NCBI RefSeq assembly: GCF_014873875.1
Contig: NZ_JADBEM010000001.1
Span: 2,232,001-2,296,000, forward strand
Source: Actinopolymorpha pittospori
Lineage (GTDB): Bacteria; Actinomycetota; Actinomycetes; Propionibacteriales; Actinopolymorphaceae
Length of the DNA: 64,000 nt
Direction: 5' to 3'
Shown here: positions 51,799 to 60,273 of the stretch, in pieces
Numbering within the stretch: the first letter of the stretch is position 1
Layout of the letters: each line of letters starts with the position of its first letter
Made by a program: the position numbers and the translations under genes
Notes under the pieces: generated by a model
Seen by the model: the letters and a program-made list of their open reading frames with translations, nothing else
What the model was told of the DNA's origin: nothing
Database searches by the model: none

Positions 51799-52348
51799 GA
51801 CGCACCTCCAGTACGTCGAGGGCGGCGTCGATCGCGGCTCCGAGTTCCGTCCCCTCCTCGTCGAGGCTCCACTCCAGCAGCGCGGCGGTCAGCGCGGCCA
51901 TCGTGGCGGCCGCGGCGACGCGTGCCGGCAGGGGCGCCGCGCCTGAGGCCACGAGCTGTTCGACGATCACGCGCTCGCTCTCGGCCGTGTTGCGCCACAT
52001 CGCCGCGCGCAGACTCGGCGTGGACGCGGCGATCCGCACGCGTTCGCGGACGAGGTCGCCCTCCGGTGCCGGGATGGAGTGCCAGGCGGCCCGCGCTCCT
52101 CGGACGACGCGGGTGAGGGGATCGAGGCTCGCGGGCTGGGCGGCGACGGCCTTGGCCATGAGCGGGTCGTAGGGGTCGTCGAGGAGCAGCCGCTCCTTCG
52201 CCGGGAAGTGCCGGAAGAACGTCATCTGCGTCACGCCAGCGGCATCCGCGATCTGGGCGACCGTCGTCTGGTCGTACCCGTCACGCGCGAACAGCGCGAG
52301 TGCGACCTCGGTCAGCCGTTGGCGGGTGCGCTCACTCCTCGTTGCCAC
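51791..52348 (-). CDS. TetR-family regulator of the ABC exporter
   Basis: 185 residues. HTH with LTEVALALFARDGYDQTTVAQIADAAGVTQMTFFRHFPAKERLL (about 12-55). First gene of the exporter operon, so self-repression of the operon is likely. GTG 52348 is probably leaderless: TAACAT (complement 52357-52362) lies 8 bases upstream. Confidence 0.93.
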   Translation of the reverse strand: MATRSERTRQRLTEVALALFARDGYDQTTVAQIADAAGVTQMTFFRHFPAKERLLLDDPYDPLMAKAVAAQPASLDPLTRVVRGARAAWHSIPAPEGDLVRERVRIAASTPSLRAAMWRNTAESERVIVEQLVASGAAPLPARVAAAATMAALTAALLEWSLDEEGTELGAAIDAALDVLEVRRD

Positions 52349-52354
52349 GATCCG

Positions 52355-52375
52355 AAATGTTAGCCACTAACGTTT
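52355..52375. promoter_or_regulatory. 21-bp dyad operator of the TetR-ABC operon
   Basis: AAA-T-GTTAG-CCA-CTAAC-G-TTT; the 5-bp GTTAG/CTAAC arms (52359-52371) are perfect and the AAA/TTT ends extend the dyad. It covers the -10 element of the operon. Confidence 0.65.
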
Positions 52376-52423
52376 CAGCTGGCAAGGTGGGTACGGTCCG
52401 GCCGCGCCGACCTCGCGGAAGGG

Positions 52424-54415
52424 CTACTGGGGGTCCTCTACGAAGAACTGCTCCGGCCTGGTCGGACCCGGATCCGGATACAGCCAGGCCTCCGGTACCG
52501 ACTTCGGGACGTTGTGCAGGTTGTCCTGAACGACGTTGTAGCCGACCGCCGGAAGCACCAGACCGATGGCGTAGAACTGCTCCTGCGCGATCCGCAGGAT
52601 CCGCATGTACAGCTCACGCTGCTGGTCGGGGTCGACGGTCACCTTGATCCGGTCGTAGAGATCCATCTGCTCCCGTGCGTAGGCAGGCGGCTCCATCCCG
52701 GTCTTGCCGCCGGAGTTGTACCAGGTGCCCCATGCGACGGCGAAGAAGGAACCCGAGCCGTACGGGAAGTACCACGTCGGGTCCAGCAGCGCGTCGCGCA
52801 GGCCCGCGTTGCCGTCGTACAGCACGGCGTCGTGCTGGTTGGCCTCGACCCGCACCTGGAAGAGCGAGTCGCTCTCGGACTTCACCCGCATGTCGACACC
52901 GACGTTCTTCCAGTAACCACGTAGCAGTTCCGCAGCGTCGGTCCAGGCGGGCTTGAAACCGGTGGGGATCTCGACGTCGAACGCGATCCGCTTCCCGTCG
53001 GGGCGGAGCCGGAACTCCTGTGCGTCGCGCCGCGTCAACCCCGCCTGGTCGAGATGCTGGTCGGCCTTGGCCACGTCGTACTCGATGTACTGCGTGGCGA
53101 GCTTCTCGTCGTAGAAGTCCGACTCCTTGCGAGGGCCGACCTGCCACGGGGTTCCCTGCCGCTGGTAGACGGCGCGGATCACCTCGGGGCGGTTGATCGC
53201 GTACGACAGGCCGATCCGGAAGTCCCTGTTCTGGAAGACCTCCCGCAGCGCCGGATCGCGATGGGTGAGGTTCAGGGCGAGGATCGCGTCGTTCATCGTC
53301 GAGGTCACCCAGTCGACGAAGTGATACTTCCCCTTCTCCCGCGCGGCCGCCACGACCGGCTTGTCCTGCAGCGTCAGGAGATCACTCGGCGGAAGGCTGT
53401 AGCGCCCCTCGGTCGTCTGCAGGAGCGCGGTGTTGGGCTCGGTGACGACGTCGATGGCCACCTCGTCGAGGTAGGGCAGTTGCCGGCCGTCGGGATCGGT
53501 CTTCCAGTAGTAGGGATTGCGGACCGCGACGAAGTGACCGTCACTCGTCATCGGCCGGCTGACCTTCCACCCCAACAGGGTGGGCAGGTCGGGTGTCTGC
53601 CAGGCGCCGAGTTCCAGCGTCCCGAGGCCACCCTTGGCCGCGAACATGTCGGTCCAGCCCGCGAAGCGCTCCTTCTTCGCCCGCTCCTTCGCGTCCGGCG
53701 CGTACTTCGGATGAAACCGCCGGAAGAACGCCTTCGGCAACGCCGTGAGGATGCTTCCGTCCGGCGTCGCGAGGCGTTCCAGCAGCAGTGCGTGGGGTTC
53801 GGTGAAGCTGAGCCGAAAACTGTGGTCGTCCGCCCGCTCGAACGTGCCCGGCTTCCCATCGACCGTCAGCCATTCGGGGAAGACCGGGAAGAGTTCCTTG
53901 TTCTGCAGCACATCGGTGTAGGCGAACTCGATGTCCTCGCTGGTGAACGGGGTGCCGTCGGACCACTTCGTCCCGGCGCGAAGCTGGAAGACGTAGGCGC
54001 GGCCGCCGTCCTCGATCTCCCAGGACTTGGCGATGTTGGGGATCACCTTGGTCCAGCCCGGATCCCACCGCACGAGTCCGTCGTAGCCGATCATCTCGTA
54101 GGCGTCGCCCGGCACCGACTGGGTGCAGGTGTGCCATCGCCCGCCGTAGACGCCGACGCGCTCGGTGGGTTCGAGTACGAGTGGTTCGCTCGGCAGCCGC
54201 TGCTCCAGTGGTGGAAGCTTCCCTGCCTTCACCTGGCTCGTGAGCGCGGGCGCCTCCTTGGTCGCCGGTGCTGCGGGTGTGCCCTCCGCTCCGCCGGCCT
54301 TGCCGGAGGGGTCGGTCGAGAGCAGGTCGCAACCCGATCCGAACACCGCGACCAGTCCGGCGCCCCCAGCGGCCAGGGCCTCTCGCCTCGTCAACTGCCT
54401 ACGCCTGCGCCCCAC
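52424..54415 (-). CDS. Solute-binding lipoprotein, DppA/OppA family (SBP_bac_5)
   Basis: 663 residues. Signal with twin arginines (LTRREALAAGG) and lipobox GSGC near residue 29, so probably a Tat-exported lipoprotein. The SBP_bac_5 fold is clear: DGLVRWDPGWTKVIPNIAKSWEIEDGGRAYVFQLRAGTKWSDGTPFTSEDIEFAY. Members bind peptides or, in soil actinobacteria, oligosaccharides. Starts with GTG 54415. No permease or ATPase genes adjacent, so it is an orphan that must use a transporter encoded elsewhere. Confidence 0.9.
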   Translation of the reverse strand: MGRRRRQLTRREALAAGGAGLVAVFGSGCDLLSTDPSGKAGGAEGTPAAPATKEAPALTSQVKAGKLPPLEQRLPSEPLVLEPTERVGVYGGRWHTCTQSVPGDAYEMIGYDGLVRWDPGWTKVIPNIAKSWEIEDGGRAYVFQLRAGTKWSDGTPFTSEDIEFAYTDVLQNKELFPVFPEWLTVDGKPGTFERADDHSFRLSFTEPHALLLERLATPDGSILTALPKAFFRRFHPKYAPDAKERAKKERFAGWTDMFAAKGGLGTLELGAWQTPDLPTLLGWKVSRPMTSDGHFVAVRNPYYWKTDPDGRQLPYLDEVAIDVVTEPNTALLQTTEGRYSLPPSDLLTLQDKPVVAAAREKGKYHFVDWVTSTMNDAILALNLTHRDPALREVFQNRDFRIGLSYAINRPEVIRAVYQRQGTPWQVGPRKESDFYDEKLATQYIEYDVAKADQHLDQAGLTRRDAQEFRLRPDGKRIAFDVEIPTGFKPAWTDAAELLRGYWKNVGVDMRVKSESDSLFQVRVEANQHDAVLYDGNAGLRDALLDPTWYFPYGSGSFFAVAWGTWYNSGGKTGMEPPAYAREQMDLYDRIKVTVDPDQQRELYMRILRIAQEQFYAIGLVLPAVGYNVVQDNLHNVPKSVPEAWLYPDPGPTRPEQFFVEDPQ

Positions 54416-54619
54416 GCGGTCTCACGCTCCTGCCTCAGGTCGTTCTCGTCCTCCGACTACGGGTCGTGCTGATCCGGCTACAGCCAGACCATCCATCATG
54501 AAAGTTGGGCGCGGCCGGAGTCGAGGCTTCGACCGGTGCCGGTGACAGCCAGAACCGGCCAGCGTGCGGTTGTGCGAAGCGCTACGACCGTTGTCGCGGC
54601 GGTCTGGAACGATCTCGGC

Positions 54620-55489
54620 ATGTCGCTGAGCGAGGAGAACGGAGAGAGGTCCGACGCCGTCGAGGCGCTGGAACGCATCGAGCGTGACCTGGACTGGGAC
54701 CGGCCGGTCCTGCACGGCATCGGCTTCGACTCCTCCAGCCCCGACGGCGAGGGCGGCGGGGGCGACAGGGGCGCCGAGGAAGGCGGGGACCGCGAGTCGG
54801 ACGCCGGCGAGGGTGCCTTCGCGTTCGTCCGGGTCGATGATCGCGAGCACCTGTTCGCCGCGGCGGCGCTGGCGACCGCCACCCGGCGGCGTGGTGGCAC
54901 CGGTTCGGTGCGGTTCGGGCAGGCTCAGCTCGCCGAGGCGATCCGCCTGCTCGGACAGTCCGACGCGGGCCGGGAGAGCCCCAACCTCGCGCTCTGGCGC
55001 GAGATTCACGACTGGGCCTGGCTCGGAGGCGACGCGATGCCGTCTTCGACTCAGATCCGAAGGCTCTGACCGACGACCCGTACGTTCGTGCTCTGCGTGA
55101 GGTCCCGTCGGGTCGACAGGACGTAGCAGACGACGAGGTCCGCGCCTGGCCGCCGCCTGGCAGCGAGGGCCATCCGCTGCAGGCGACGTGGGAGGCCGCG
55201 TGGCCGGGACTCGCACCGATCAGCTCCACCCTGAGGTGGGAGGACGACCGCTGGGTGCGCTTCCACAGCCTGCCCGGATCGAAGCGCTACGCGGAAACCG
55301 AGGAGGAGTACGCGACCGTCCTGCACCGGCACAACACCGTGCTCGACGAACTCCGCGCGGGGGCTCCCGAGCTCCTGGTGCTCAGCCTGGAGCACGCGGG
55401 CACACCGTCGCCGCGGGCGCGGACTCCGATCCTCACGTCCCTGCTCCCGGGCGCCGAGTGCTGGGCGGTGCTGTCCTGGCCGTTGCAAG
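54620..55489 (+). pseudogene. 5' part of a broken hypothetical-DUF3885 gene (frameshifted and interrupted)
   Basis: From ATG 54620 a frame of about 140 codons (SLSEENGERSDAVEALERIERDLDW at the start, an acidic Gly/Glu/Asp-rich linker, then LWREIHDWAWLGGDA) is coding-like, then runs into a stop at 55069. Coding continues in the +2 frame from about 55035 (DAVFDSDPKALTDDPYVRAL) into a clear DUF3885 domain: WVRFHSLPGSKRYAETEEEYATVLHRHNTVLDEL. The second frame has no start codon before the domain, so a single-base indel near 55035 is likely, or a sequencing error. The domain is cut after SWPLQ by the IS607 element. Confidence 0.75.
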
Positions 55490-55700
55490 TGAGTAGTCAT
55501 GAGCTACACATCTGTACCTTCTGGCGAAGGAGTCCGGGTCTGACCGGCTACTGCCGTGCCTGGTTGACGTTTCTCAGCCACCTGCCCGGTGACCCGGGTC
55601 TTCTGGTCGGCTCCGCGTCCGTTTTGTGTCTCCGCACTACTCGCGGCGACTGCCAGTGCGGCGAGGTTCCTGGCCGCGTTCTTGTCGCGGTCCATGGTCA
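55490..55700 (-). ncRNA. Predicted omega RNA (reRNA) region at the tnpB 3' end
   Basis: By analogy with characterised TnpB systems, the guide RNA scaffold should span the last part of tnpB and end at the right end (about 55490), with the following 16-20 bases outside the element as guide. The exact 5' end cannot be read here. Confidence 0.35.
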
Positions 55701-56844
55701 GACCGCAGGTGTCACAGAGATACTCGCGTTCGGACAGGAGCAGCTTGGCTTTCACTGCTCCGCAGCCCGAACATGTCTTGCTTGAGGGGAACCACCTGTC
55801 CGCCACGATTACCCGGCTGCCGAACCGTTCGGCCTTGTATTCCAGTTGGCGCCGGAACTCACCGAACCCGGCGTCGGCAACGTGGCGGGCGAGTTTGCGG
55901 TTGGACATCATGCCGGTGATGTTGAGGTCTTCGACCACGACCGTGGCGTAGGTGGACGCGAGCCGGGTGGTCAGCTTGTGTATGGCGTCGCGCCGCTGGT
56001 CAGCGACGCGGTGATGCACTCGGTTCCGTTGAACGTTGGCGCGCTGCCACCGCTTCGACGCGGCCTGGCCAGTACGCCGGTCCGGACCGCGACGACGGGA
56101 CACGCGTCGGGACAGGCGGGCCAACTTCCGCTGAGCTTGGGCGTAGTGACGCGGGTTCTCAACGGGTGGGCCTTCGGAGATGGTCGCGAGGGTCTTGATA
56201 CCCAGATCCACGCCGATAGCTGCATCGGGCCGAGCGGGTGTGAGTTCGGGAAGCGACTGTTCCACGGTGAACGATACGAACCAGCGGCCACGTTCGAAAC
56301 GGATCGTGGCGCAGATGATGCGCGCCGACCCTTCAGCCAGCGCGGCGAGCAACTTGGTTGGATGCTCGTGCAGCTTCACCCGCCCGATGCGCGGAAGTGC
56401 GGCGTGCCGCTGTTCACAGCGGATGGTTCCGGTTGTGAACCGGCACGAGTGCACCGCGCGTCGCTTGGACTTGAACCGAGGAAAGCCCACCACACGACCC
56501 TTGCGCTTGCCCTGCCGGGAGTCGCCCCAGTTGCCCAGAGCACGTGTCAGCGCGTCGAGCCCGGAGGAGTAGGACTCTTTGCTGTACTCGGCCCACCATG
56601 GCGCTACGTCGTTCTTGGCCTGGTTCCAGTCCCTGCGGAAGCTGTAGAGCGACCAGTTGAGACGAGGGGTCAGTAGCTCGTCAGGGATGCCGTAGGTGCG
56701 TTCGGCTGCCCGCTGGTCCAGATTCGCCTTCACCCGGCCAAGACCCCAGTTGAACGCACGACGTGCGGCCGCGCAGTGCCCAGCCATGTATCGGGCCTGA
56801 CGCGGCGTCGGGTCAAGTGCGTACCTGTACGCGAGCAGCGTCAC
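55504..56844 (-). CDS. tnpB: TnpB RNA-guided nuclease of the IS607 element
   Basis: 446 residues from GTG 56844 (VTLLAYRYALDPTPRQ), overlapping the tnpA stop. RuvC acidic residues are present: Asp213 in IGVDLGIKTLAT, Glu305 in VVVEDLNITGM, Asp387 in MDRDKNAARN. A four-cysteine zinc ribbon CSGCGAVKAKLLLSEREYLCDTCG precedes the last Asp. TnpB is an omega-RNA-guided DNA nuclease that helps such elements persist by cutting the vacated donor site. A Ser/Gly/Thr-rich tail of about 45 residues follows the zinc finger. Confidence 0.95.
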   Translation of the reverse strand: MTLLAYRYALDPTPRQARYMAGHCAAARRAFNWGLGRVKANLDQRAAERTYGIPDELLTPRLNWSLYSFRRDWNQAKNDVAPWWAEYSKESYSSGLDALTRALGNWGDSRQGKRKGRVVGFPRFKSKRRAVHSCRFTTGTIRCEQRHAALPRIGRVKLHEHPTKLLAALAEGSARIICATIRFERGRWFVSFTVEQSLPELTPARPDAAIGVDLGIKTLATISEGPPVENPRHYAQAQRKLARLSRRVSRRRGPDRRTGQAASKRWQRANVQRNRVHHRVADQRRDAIHKLTTRLASTYATVVVEDLNITGMMSNRKLARHVADAGFGEFRRQLEYKAERFGSRVIVADRWFPSSKTCSGCGAVKAKLLLSEREYLCDTCGLTMDRDKNAARNLAALAVAASSAETQNGRGADQKTRVTGQVAEKRQPGTAVAGQTRTPSPEGTDV

Positions 56845-57416
56845 GCCGGGTCCTCGCAGAGGGCAGCGACGGCAGAAGCCGCCCGGTTGGCCGCGCCACG
56901 GCGACCGTAGGCCCGCGCGCACAATGAGGTCAGGATCTGCGTCACGTCCCGAACCAGATCCTCATCAACCTCAGACGGGTCCGCCACGACCAGACGGCGC
57001 CCTGATGCCGCGAGAGCGGCCTCTACGTATTCGGCACCGAAGCGGGCGATGCGGTCACGGCGCTCAACGATGATTGTCGAAACTGAGGGGTCACGAAGCA
57101 GTGCGAGGAACTTCGGTCGCTTCCCGTCGAGCGCGGACCCGACCTCGGTCACGATCTTGGCGACCTGGTAGCCGTTGGTCGTGGCCCACGCCGACACCCA
57201 CGCAACCTGCCGGTCCAGGTCGGCACTCTGGTCACTTGAAGAGACACGGGCATAGACGGCCACAGCCCTACCAGCGGCGACTCCAGGCTCACCGATGACG
57301 ATCAACCGCCCGGCCTGGTAGGCGGGAACAGGCAACTTCCCAGCCTTGTACCACCGCAGAGCAGTGGCGTAGCTGACACCCTGGGAAGCCGCCCACTCCT
57401 TCAAATTCACAATCAC
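56841..57416 (-). CDS. tnpA: IS607-family serine transposase (TnpA)
   Basis: 191 residues. N-terminal MerR-like HTH (VNLKEWAASQGVSYATALRWYKAGKLPVP, 3-31) and a resolvase-type catalytic domain with VYARVSSSDQ (nucleophilic Ser near residue 59) and VERRDRIARFG. This order, DNA-binding before catalysis, is typical of IS607 TnpA. Starts GTG 57416 or GTG 57410; TATTGT on the minus strand is 7 bases before the latter, so expression may be leaderless. Confidence 0.95.
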   Translation of the reverse strand: MIVNLKEWAASQGVSYATALRWYKAGKLPVPAYQAGRLIVIGEPGVAAGRAVAVYARVSSSDQSADLDRQVAWVSAWATTNGYQVAKIVTEVGSALDGKRPKFLALLRDPSVSTIIVERRDRIARFGAEYVEAALAASGRRLVVADPSEVDEDLVRDVTQILTSLCARAYGRRGAANRAASAVAALCEDPA

Positions 57417-57449
57417 TACAATAAACTAATGACAGCTAATGACAACTCA

Positions 57450-57725
57450 ACTTCAAAATATTACAGACCCTACGCGGAGCCACACCTTCTCTTCGCGCAC
57501 GCGTACGTCAGCCGCCTCGCCTGGCAGCCAGGGCGGCTCGACGACCTCCTGTGCAGGGTCGCCGCTGACGAGGTCGACGGCGTGATCATCGCGACGCCGG
57601 ATCTCGCCTTCCTCTACGCGCCCTACGACGGTGGTGCCGACATCCTGTCGGCCACCGCGGCGCGACGCGACGACCTGCGCGACCGGTATCAGCGGTGGCT
57701 GCCGAAGCAGCCCGCTGGGGTGTGA
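57450..57725 (+). pseudogene. 3' part of the interrupted DUF3885 gene
   Basis: ACTTCAAAATATTACAGACC onward reads TSKYYRPYAEPHLLFAHAYVSRL, then DEVDGVIIATPDLAFLYAPYDGGADILSATAARRDDLRDRYQRWLP, the conserved end of DUF3885. Joined to the 5' part at 55489 the frame is continuous (SWPLQ-TSKYY). An ATG inside the element end (57429) could start a truncated product, but the domain would lack its first half. Confidence 0.8.
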
Positions 57726-57741
57726 CGGGTCGCGGTGGGGA

Positions 57742-57769
57742 AGGTCCCCGCGACGTCGGCCGGGGACCT
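57742..57769. terminator. Hairpin terminator
   Basis: AGGTCCCCG (57742-57750) and CGGGGACCT (57761-57769), perfect 9-bp arms, 10-base loop, between convergent genes. Confidence 0.65.
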
Positions 57770-57775
57770 GACAGG

Positions 57776-58153
57776 TCAGCCGTGGCAGACGGCCTCGACG
57801 TTGTGGCCGTCGAGATCCCGAAGGAAGACGGCGTAGTAGCCCGGGTGGTATTCCGGCCACACCCGCGGCTCGTGCAGGACCTCGACGCCGTGCTTCACCG
57901 CCGCCTCGTGGACGGCGTCGACGGCCGCGCGGTCGGGTGCGGTGAAGGCGATGTGGATCTCCCGGGTCTCCGGGCTGCCGGTGCCGCTGACCCAGAAGTC
58001 GGGTGTGCCGCTCGAGCCGGCGAGACCGACGGCGAAGGAGTCGCCGGCGGGGAAGCGCATCGCCTCGGCGAAACCGAGCGGTGCGAAGACGTTCAGATAG
58101 AAGGAGACGGACGCCTCGACGTCCCGGACCTGGATCCCCACATGGTCGAGCAT
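57776..58153 (-). CDS. VOC-family (glyoxalase-like) protein
   Basis: 125 residues. MLDHVGIQVRDVEASVSFYLN (metal-ligand His4), REIHIAFTA (second His), DLDGHNVEAVCH (C-terminal Glu): a single-chain VOC protein with all three ligands. TACACT (complement 58160-58165) lies 6 bases before ATG 58153 and no Shine-Dalgarno is present, so it is probably leaderless. Substrate unknown. Confidence 0.88.
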   Translation of the reverse strand: MLDHVGIQVRDVEASVSFYLNVFAPLGFAEAMRFPAGDSFAVGLAGSSGTPDFWVSGTGSPETREIHIAFTAPDRAAVDAVHEAAVKHGVEVLHEPRVWPEYHPGYYAVFLRDLDGHNVEAVCHG

Positions 58154-58159
58154 GCGGGG

Positions 58160-58165
58160 AGTGTA
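58160..58165 (-). promoter_or_regulatory. -10 of a leaderless VOC gene
   Basis: TACACT on the minus strand, 6 bases from the ATG at 58153, the same arrangement as purF. Confidence 0.5.
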
Positions 58166-58343
58166 GAGGCGACCTACCCCCAGGCCGGGCCGGAAAGGAA
58201 CGCGTCGCCGTGGGCGTTCCGGACTCCCGACGGCCGACGAGCAGGGGACGTGGTCGCCTCCCGGCGCCGTACTGAGTACCACTCGGCCTAGGCTCACCGG
58301 GTCCGAGACGCGGAGTGATCGAAGCCAGGAGGCGAAACCCACC

Positions 58344-59006
58344 ATGTACGACCCGTTGTTGCGGGACCTCGTGGACGAGGCAAGCCACGACGAGGACGTC
58401 GTCGGCCTGCTCCTGACCGGCTCGCTCGCCCGCGGCGATGCCCTGCCCGGAACGGATCTCGACCTGCGATACATCCTCACCGACGGGCAGAGCAGGCCGT
58501 TTCGCAGCGAGCAGCGGGACGGCGTACTCCTCGAACAGGGCTACTCCGACGCGGCCACGGAGGCGGCGAAGATCGACGCCCAACCGATGAACGTCTACGC
58601 CCACCTGGACGGGCGGACTCTCTACGACCCGCAGGGTGTGCTCGCCCACCTGAGGCGACAGGCCCAGAAGCGTTTCGACACCTACCAGGTGTCGGAGCAG
58701 GAGCGCTCGACCACCGACTTTCTGCTCCAGTGTTGCCAGGACAAGATCAGGGTGGCCCTGGCCGGCGGCGACCTGCTCAAGGCCGCCTTCGTCACCGGGA
58801 CGGCGTCCTGGCGACTCATGGAGGGACTGTGGGCGGCCAACAACCGGCCATTGCCGCCGAACAGTTCCGTCCGTCCGCACCTGAAGGATCTGGCTGGACC
58901 TCGCGACGTCGAGGCGCTGTACGCCCGGCTCTTCCTCGCCGAGACACCGGAGCGCGTCCAGATCACGCTCGAGCTGATCGACTGGATCCGCGCCCGCCTC
59001 GCCTGA
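58344..59006 (+). CDS. Nucleotidyltransferase-fold protein
   Basis: 220 residues. VGLLLTGSLARGDALPGTDLDLRYIL is the GSxxRGD..x.SDxDL signature of Pol-beta-like nucleotidyltransferases with both metal-binding aspartates; the C-terminal helical half resembles aminoglycoside adenylyltransferase-type proteins. AGGAGG precedes ATG 58344. Substrate unknown; resistance function not implied. Confidence 0.88.
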   Translation: MYDPLLRDLVDEASHDEDVVGLLLTGSLARGDALPGTDLDLRYILTDGQSRPFRSEQRDGVLLEQGYSDAATEAAKIDAQPMNVYAHLDGRTLYDPQGVLAHLRRQAQKRFDTYQVSEQERSTTDFLLQCCQDKIRVALAGGDLLKAAFVTGTASWRLMEGLWAANNRPLPPNSSVRPHLKDLAGPRDVEALYARLFLAETPERVQITLELIDWIRARLA

Positions 59007-59036
59007 CGCCAGGGCATTGGGCATCGGGCGCTGTCG

Positions 59037-59423
59037 TCACAGGCAACGGATCCAGGCGACGATCAGTGTCGATTCTCCGTTCGGCAACCGAGGCTTCATG
59101 TAGCCGGCCTCGACCCGCGCCTCGGCCACGGACTCGTCCTCAGGGGCTCGCAGACAACTGGGGAGGGCACCCACCTCGTCCCGGCCAGCGCGATCGGTCC
59201 AAGCGACCTCGCCGGGAATCAGCGCGCTCGCTCCACCGTGGTCGGCCTGGAAGGTCCCCAGGTGCTCCTGGTGGTTGAAGTACGCGGTCCCTCGGCTCAC
59301 GGTCACCGGGTGAGAGCCATACGGAAGTCTCAGACCGACGAGAACGCCGACGAGCAGCGCTCCGACGATGACGTCCAGGCAGCGGAGGACATGGCGCATC
59401 GTGGCGATCACCGCAGTCGCCAC
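59037..59423 (-). CDS. Membrane-anchored hypothetical protein
   Basis: 128 residues. One N-terminal transmembrane helix (LRCLDVIVGALLVGVLVGLRL, about 13-33) and an extracytoplasmic domain with two cysteines (LPSCL, IRCL). GTG 59423 or ATG 59399 may be the start. It follows the mycothiol-dependent isomerase-like gene by only 13 bases, so co-transcription is likely. No family recognised. Confidence 0.6.
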   Translation of the reverse strand: MATAVIATMRHVLRCLDVIVGALLVGVLVGLRLPYGSHPVTVSRGTAYFNHQEHLGTFQADHGGASALIPGEVAWTDRAGRDEVGALPSCLRAPEDESVAEARVEAGYMKPRLPNGESTLIVAWIRCL

Positions 59424-59436
59424 GGCGACGTTCAGC

Positions 59437-60273
59437 TCATCCGAACTGGACGTGGTCGAGCCAGAAGTCCAGCAGTTGTGCGTCTCCGAGCACCTCGACC
59501 CCCTTGCCGCGGGCCGGTCGCCGGCGGTAGATCAGCAACAGCAGCTCGGTGAGCGGTGCGTGTACGGCGACGGCCGCCTTCTCATGGGCCCGCCGCCAGG
59601 CCAGCAGGTCGCCGGTCAGGTCGACGACCCACTCCGCCCAAGCCTCCGGTGCGGTGTCGGTCGCGTGGAAGTGGAGCGTACGACCGGGACCGAGCAACTC
59701 ACGCTTGCTCGGGTAGTAGTCGAACATCACCGGCAGCGAACCCAGCATCAGCCACTCGTCCACGGCGTCGATCGCCACCTCGTCGTCCACGTCGTACGTC
59801 GCGTCGACGGCGAGGGCGGCGTCGGCCCGGTGGATGAGCGTCTCGTGTGCCATGCGCCGGGCGAAGAACTCCGGGGTCGGACGTCCGCCGGGGACGGGCG
59901 TCCACACCGTCACCTCCGGGCCCGCCTCCCGCAGCGTGTCCGCCAACATGGCGGCACCCTCGGCGAGCCAGGCGTCCAGGACGGCGGGATCCTCACCGGC
60001 GTAGCGGGAGACGTCGCGCCAGCTCTCGTCCTCGGGAGGCTGGCTCGCACGGGTGCGTACGGCCAGTTCGGCCGAACGATGCGCGCCGCCGAGATGCCGG
60101 AGCAGTTGGTTGAGGTTCCATTCCGGGCAGGACGGGACGGGGACCGTCGTGTCCGCGTCCTTGAGGTGTGACCTCAGCAGGTCGGTCTGGGTGACGATCT
60201 CGGCGCACAGCCGGTCGAATGCCAGCGTGGCGGGCTCGGTCGTCGGGCTGTGGTCGGTGTCGGGTCGGTCCAT
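59437..60273 (-). CDS. Maleylpyruvate isomerase family, mycothiol-dependent enzyme
   Basis: 278 residues. N-terminal MDMPI/DinB-like domain (about 15-150) with PSCPEWNLNQLLRHLGGAHRS and HETLIHRADAAL giving the metal-binding histidines, then the MDMPI C-terminal domain (about 175-265, AEWVVDLTGDLLAWRR). Members use mycothiol, the actinobacterial thiol. GGAG precedes ATG 60273. The gene at the left edge belongs to a related family. Confidence 0.9.
   Translation of the reverse strand: MDRPDTDHSPTTEPATLAFDRLCAEIVTQTDLLRSHLKDADTTVPVPSCPEWNLNQLLRHLGGAHRSAELAVRTRASQPPEDESWRDVSRYAGEDPAVLDAWLAEGAAMLADTLREAGPEVTVWTPVPGGRPTPEFFARRMAHETLIHRADAALAVDATYDVDDEVAIDAVDEWLMLGSLPVMFDYYPSKRELLGPGRTLHFHATDTAPEAWAEWVVDLTGDLLAWRRAHEKAAVAVHAPLTELLLLIYRRRPARGKGVEVLGDAQLLDFWLDHVQFG

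Larger units (their letters stand above)
55490..57449 (-). mobile_element. IS607-family insertion element with TnpB
   Basis: About 1.96 kb. The ends carry a 16-bp inverted repeat, TGAGTAGTCATGAGCT at 55490-55505 and its counterpart (two mismatches) at 57434-57449, plus a second CTAATGACA copy at 57426-57434. Inside, tnpA (serine recombinase) and tnpB overlap by four bases. Reading the flanks across the element (55489 to 57450) restores the DUF3885 frame, which supports these ends to within one or two bases. All catalytic residues are intact, so it may be active. Confidence 0.85.

Noticed and set aside
55490..57449. IS605/IS200-type element
   Set aside because: TnpA is a MerR-HTH serine recombinase, not a Y1 HUH transposase, and ends are inverted repeats, so IS607 is correct.
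57429..57725. Independent small gene starting at ATG 57429
   Set aside because: The start lies inside the IS end and the product is the second half of DUF3885; it is better read as an interrupted remnant.
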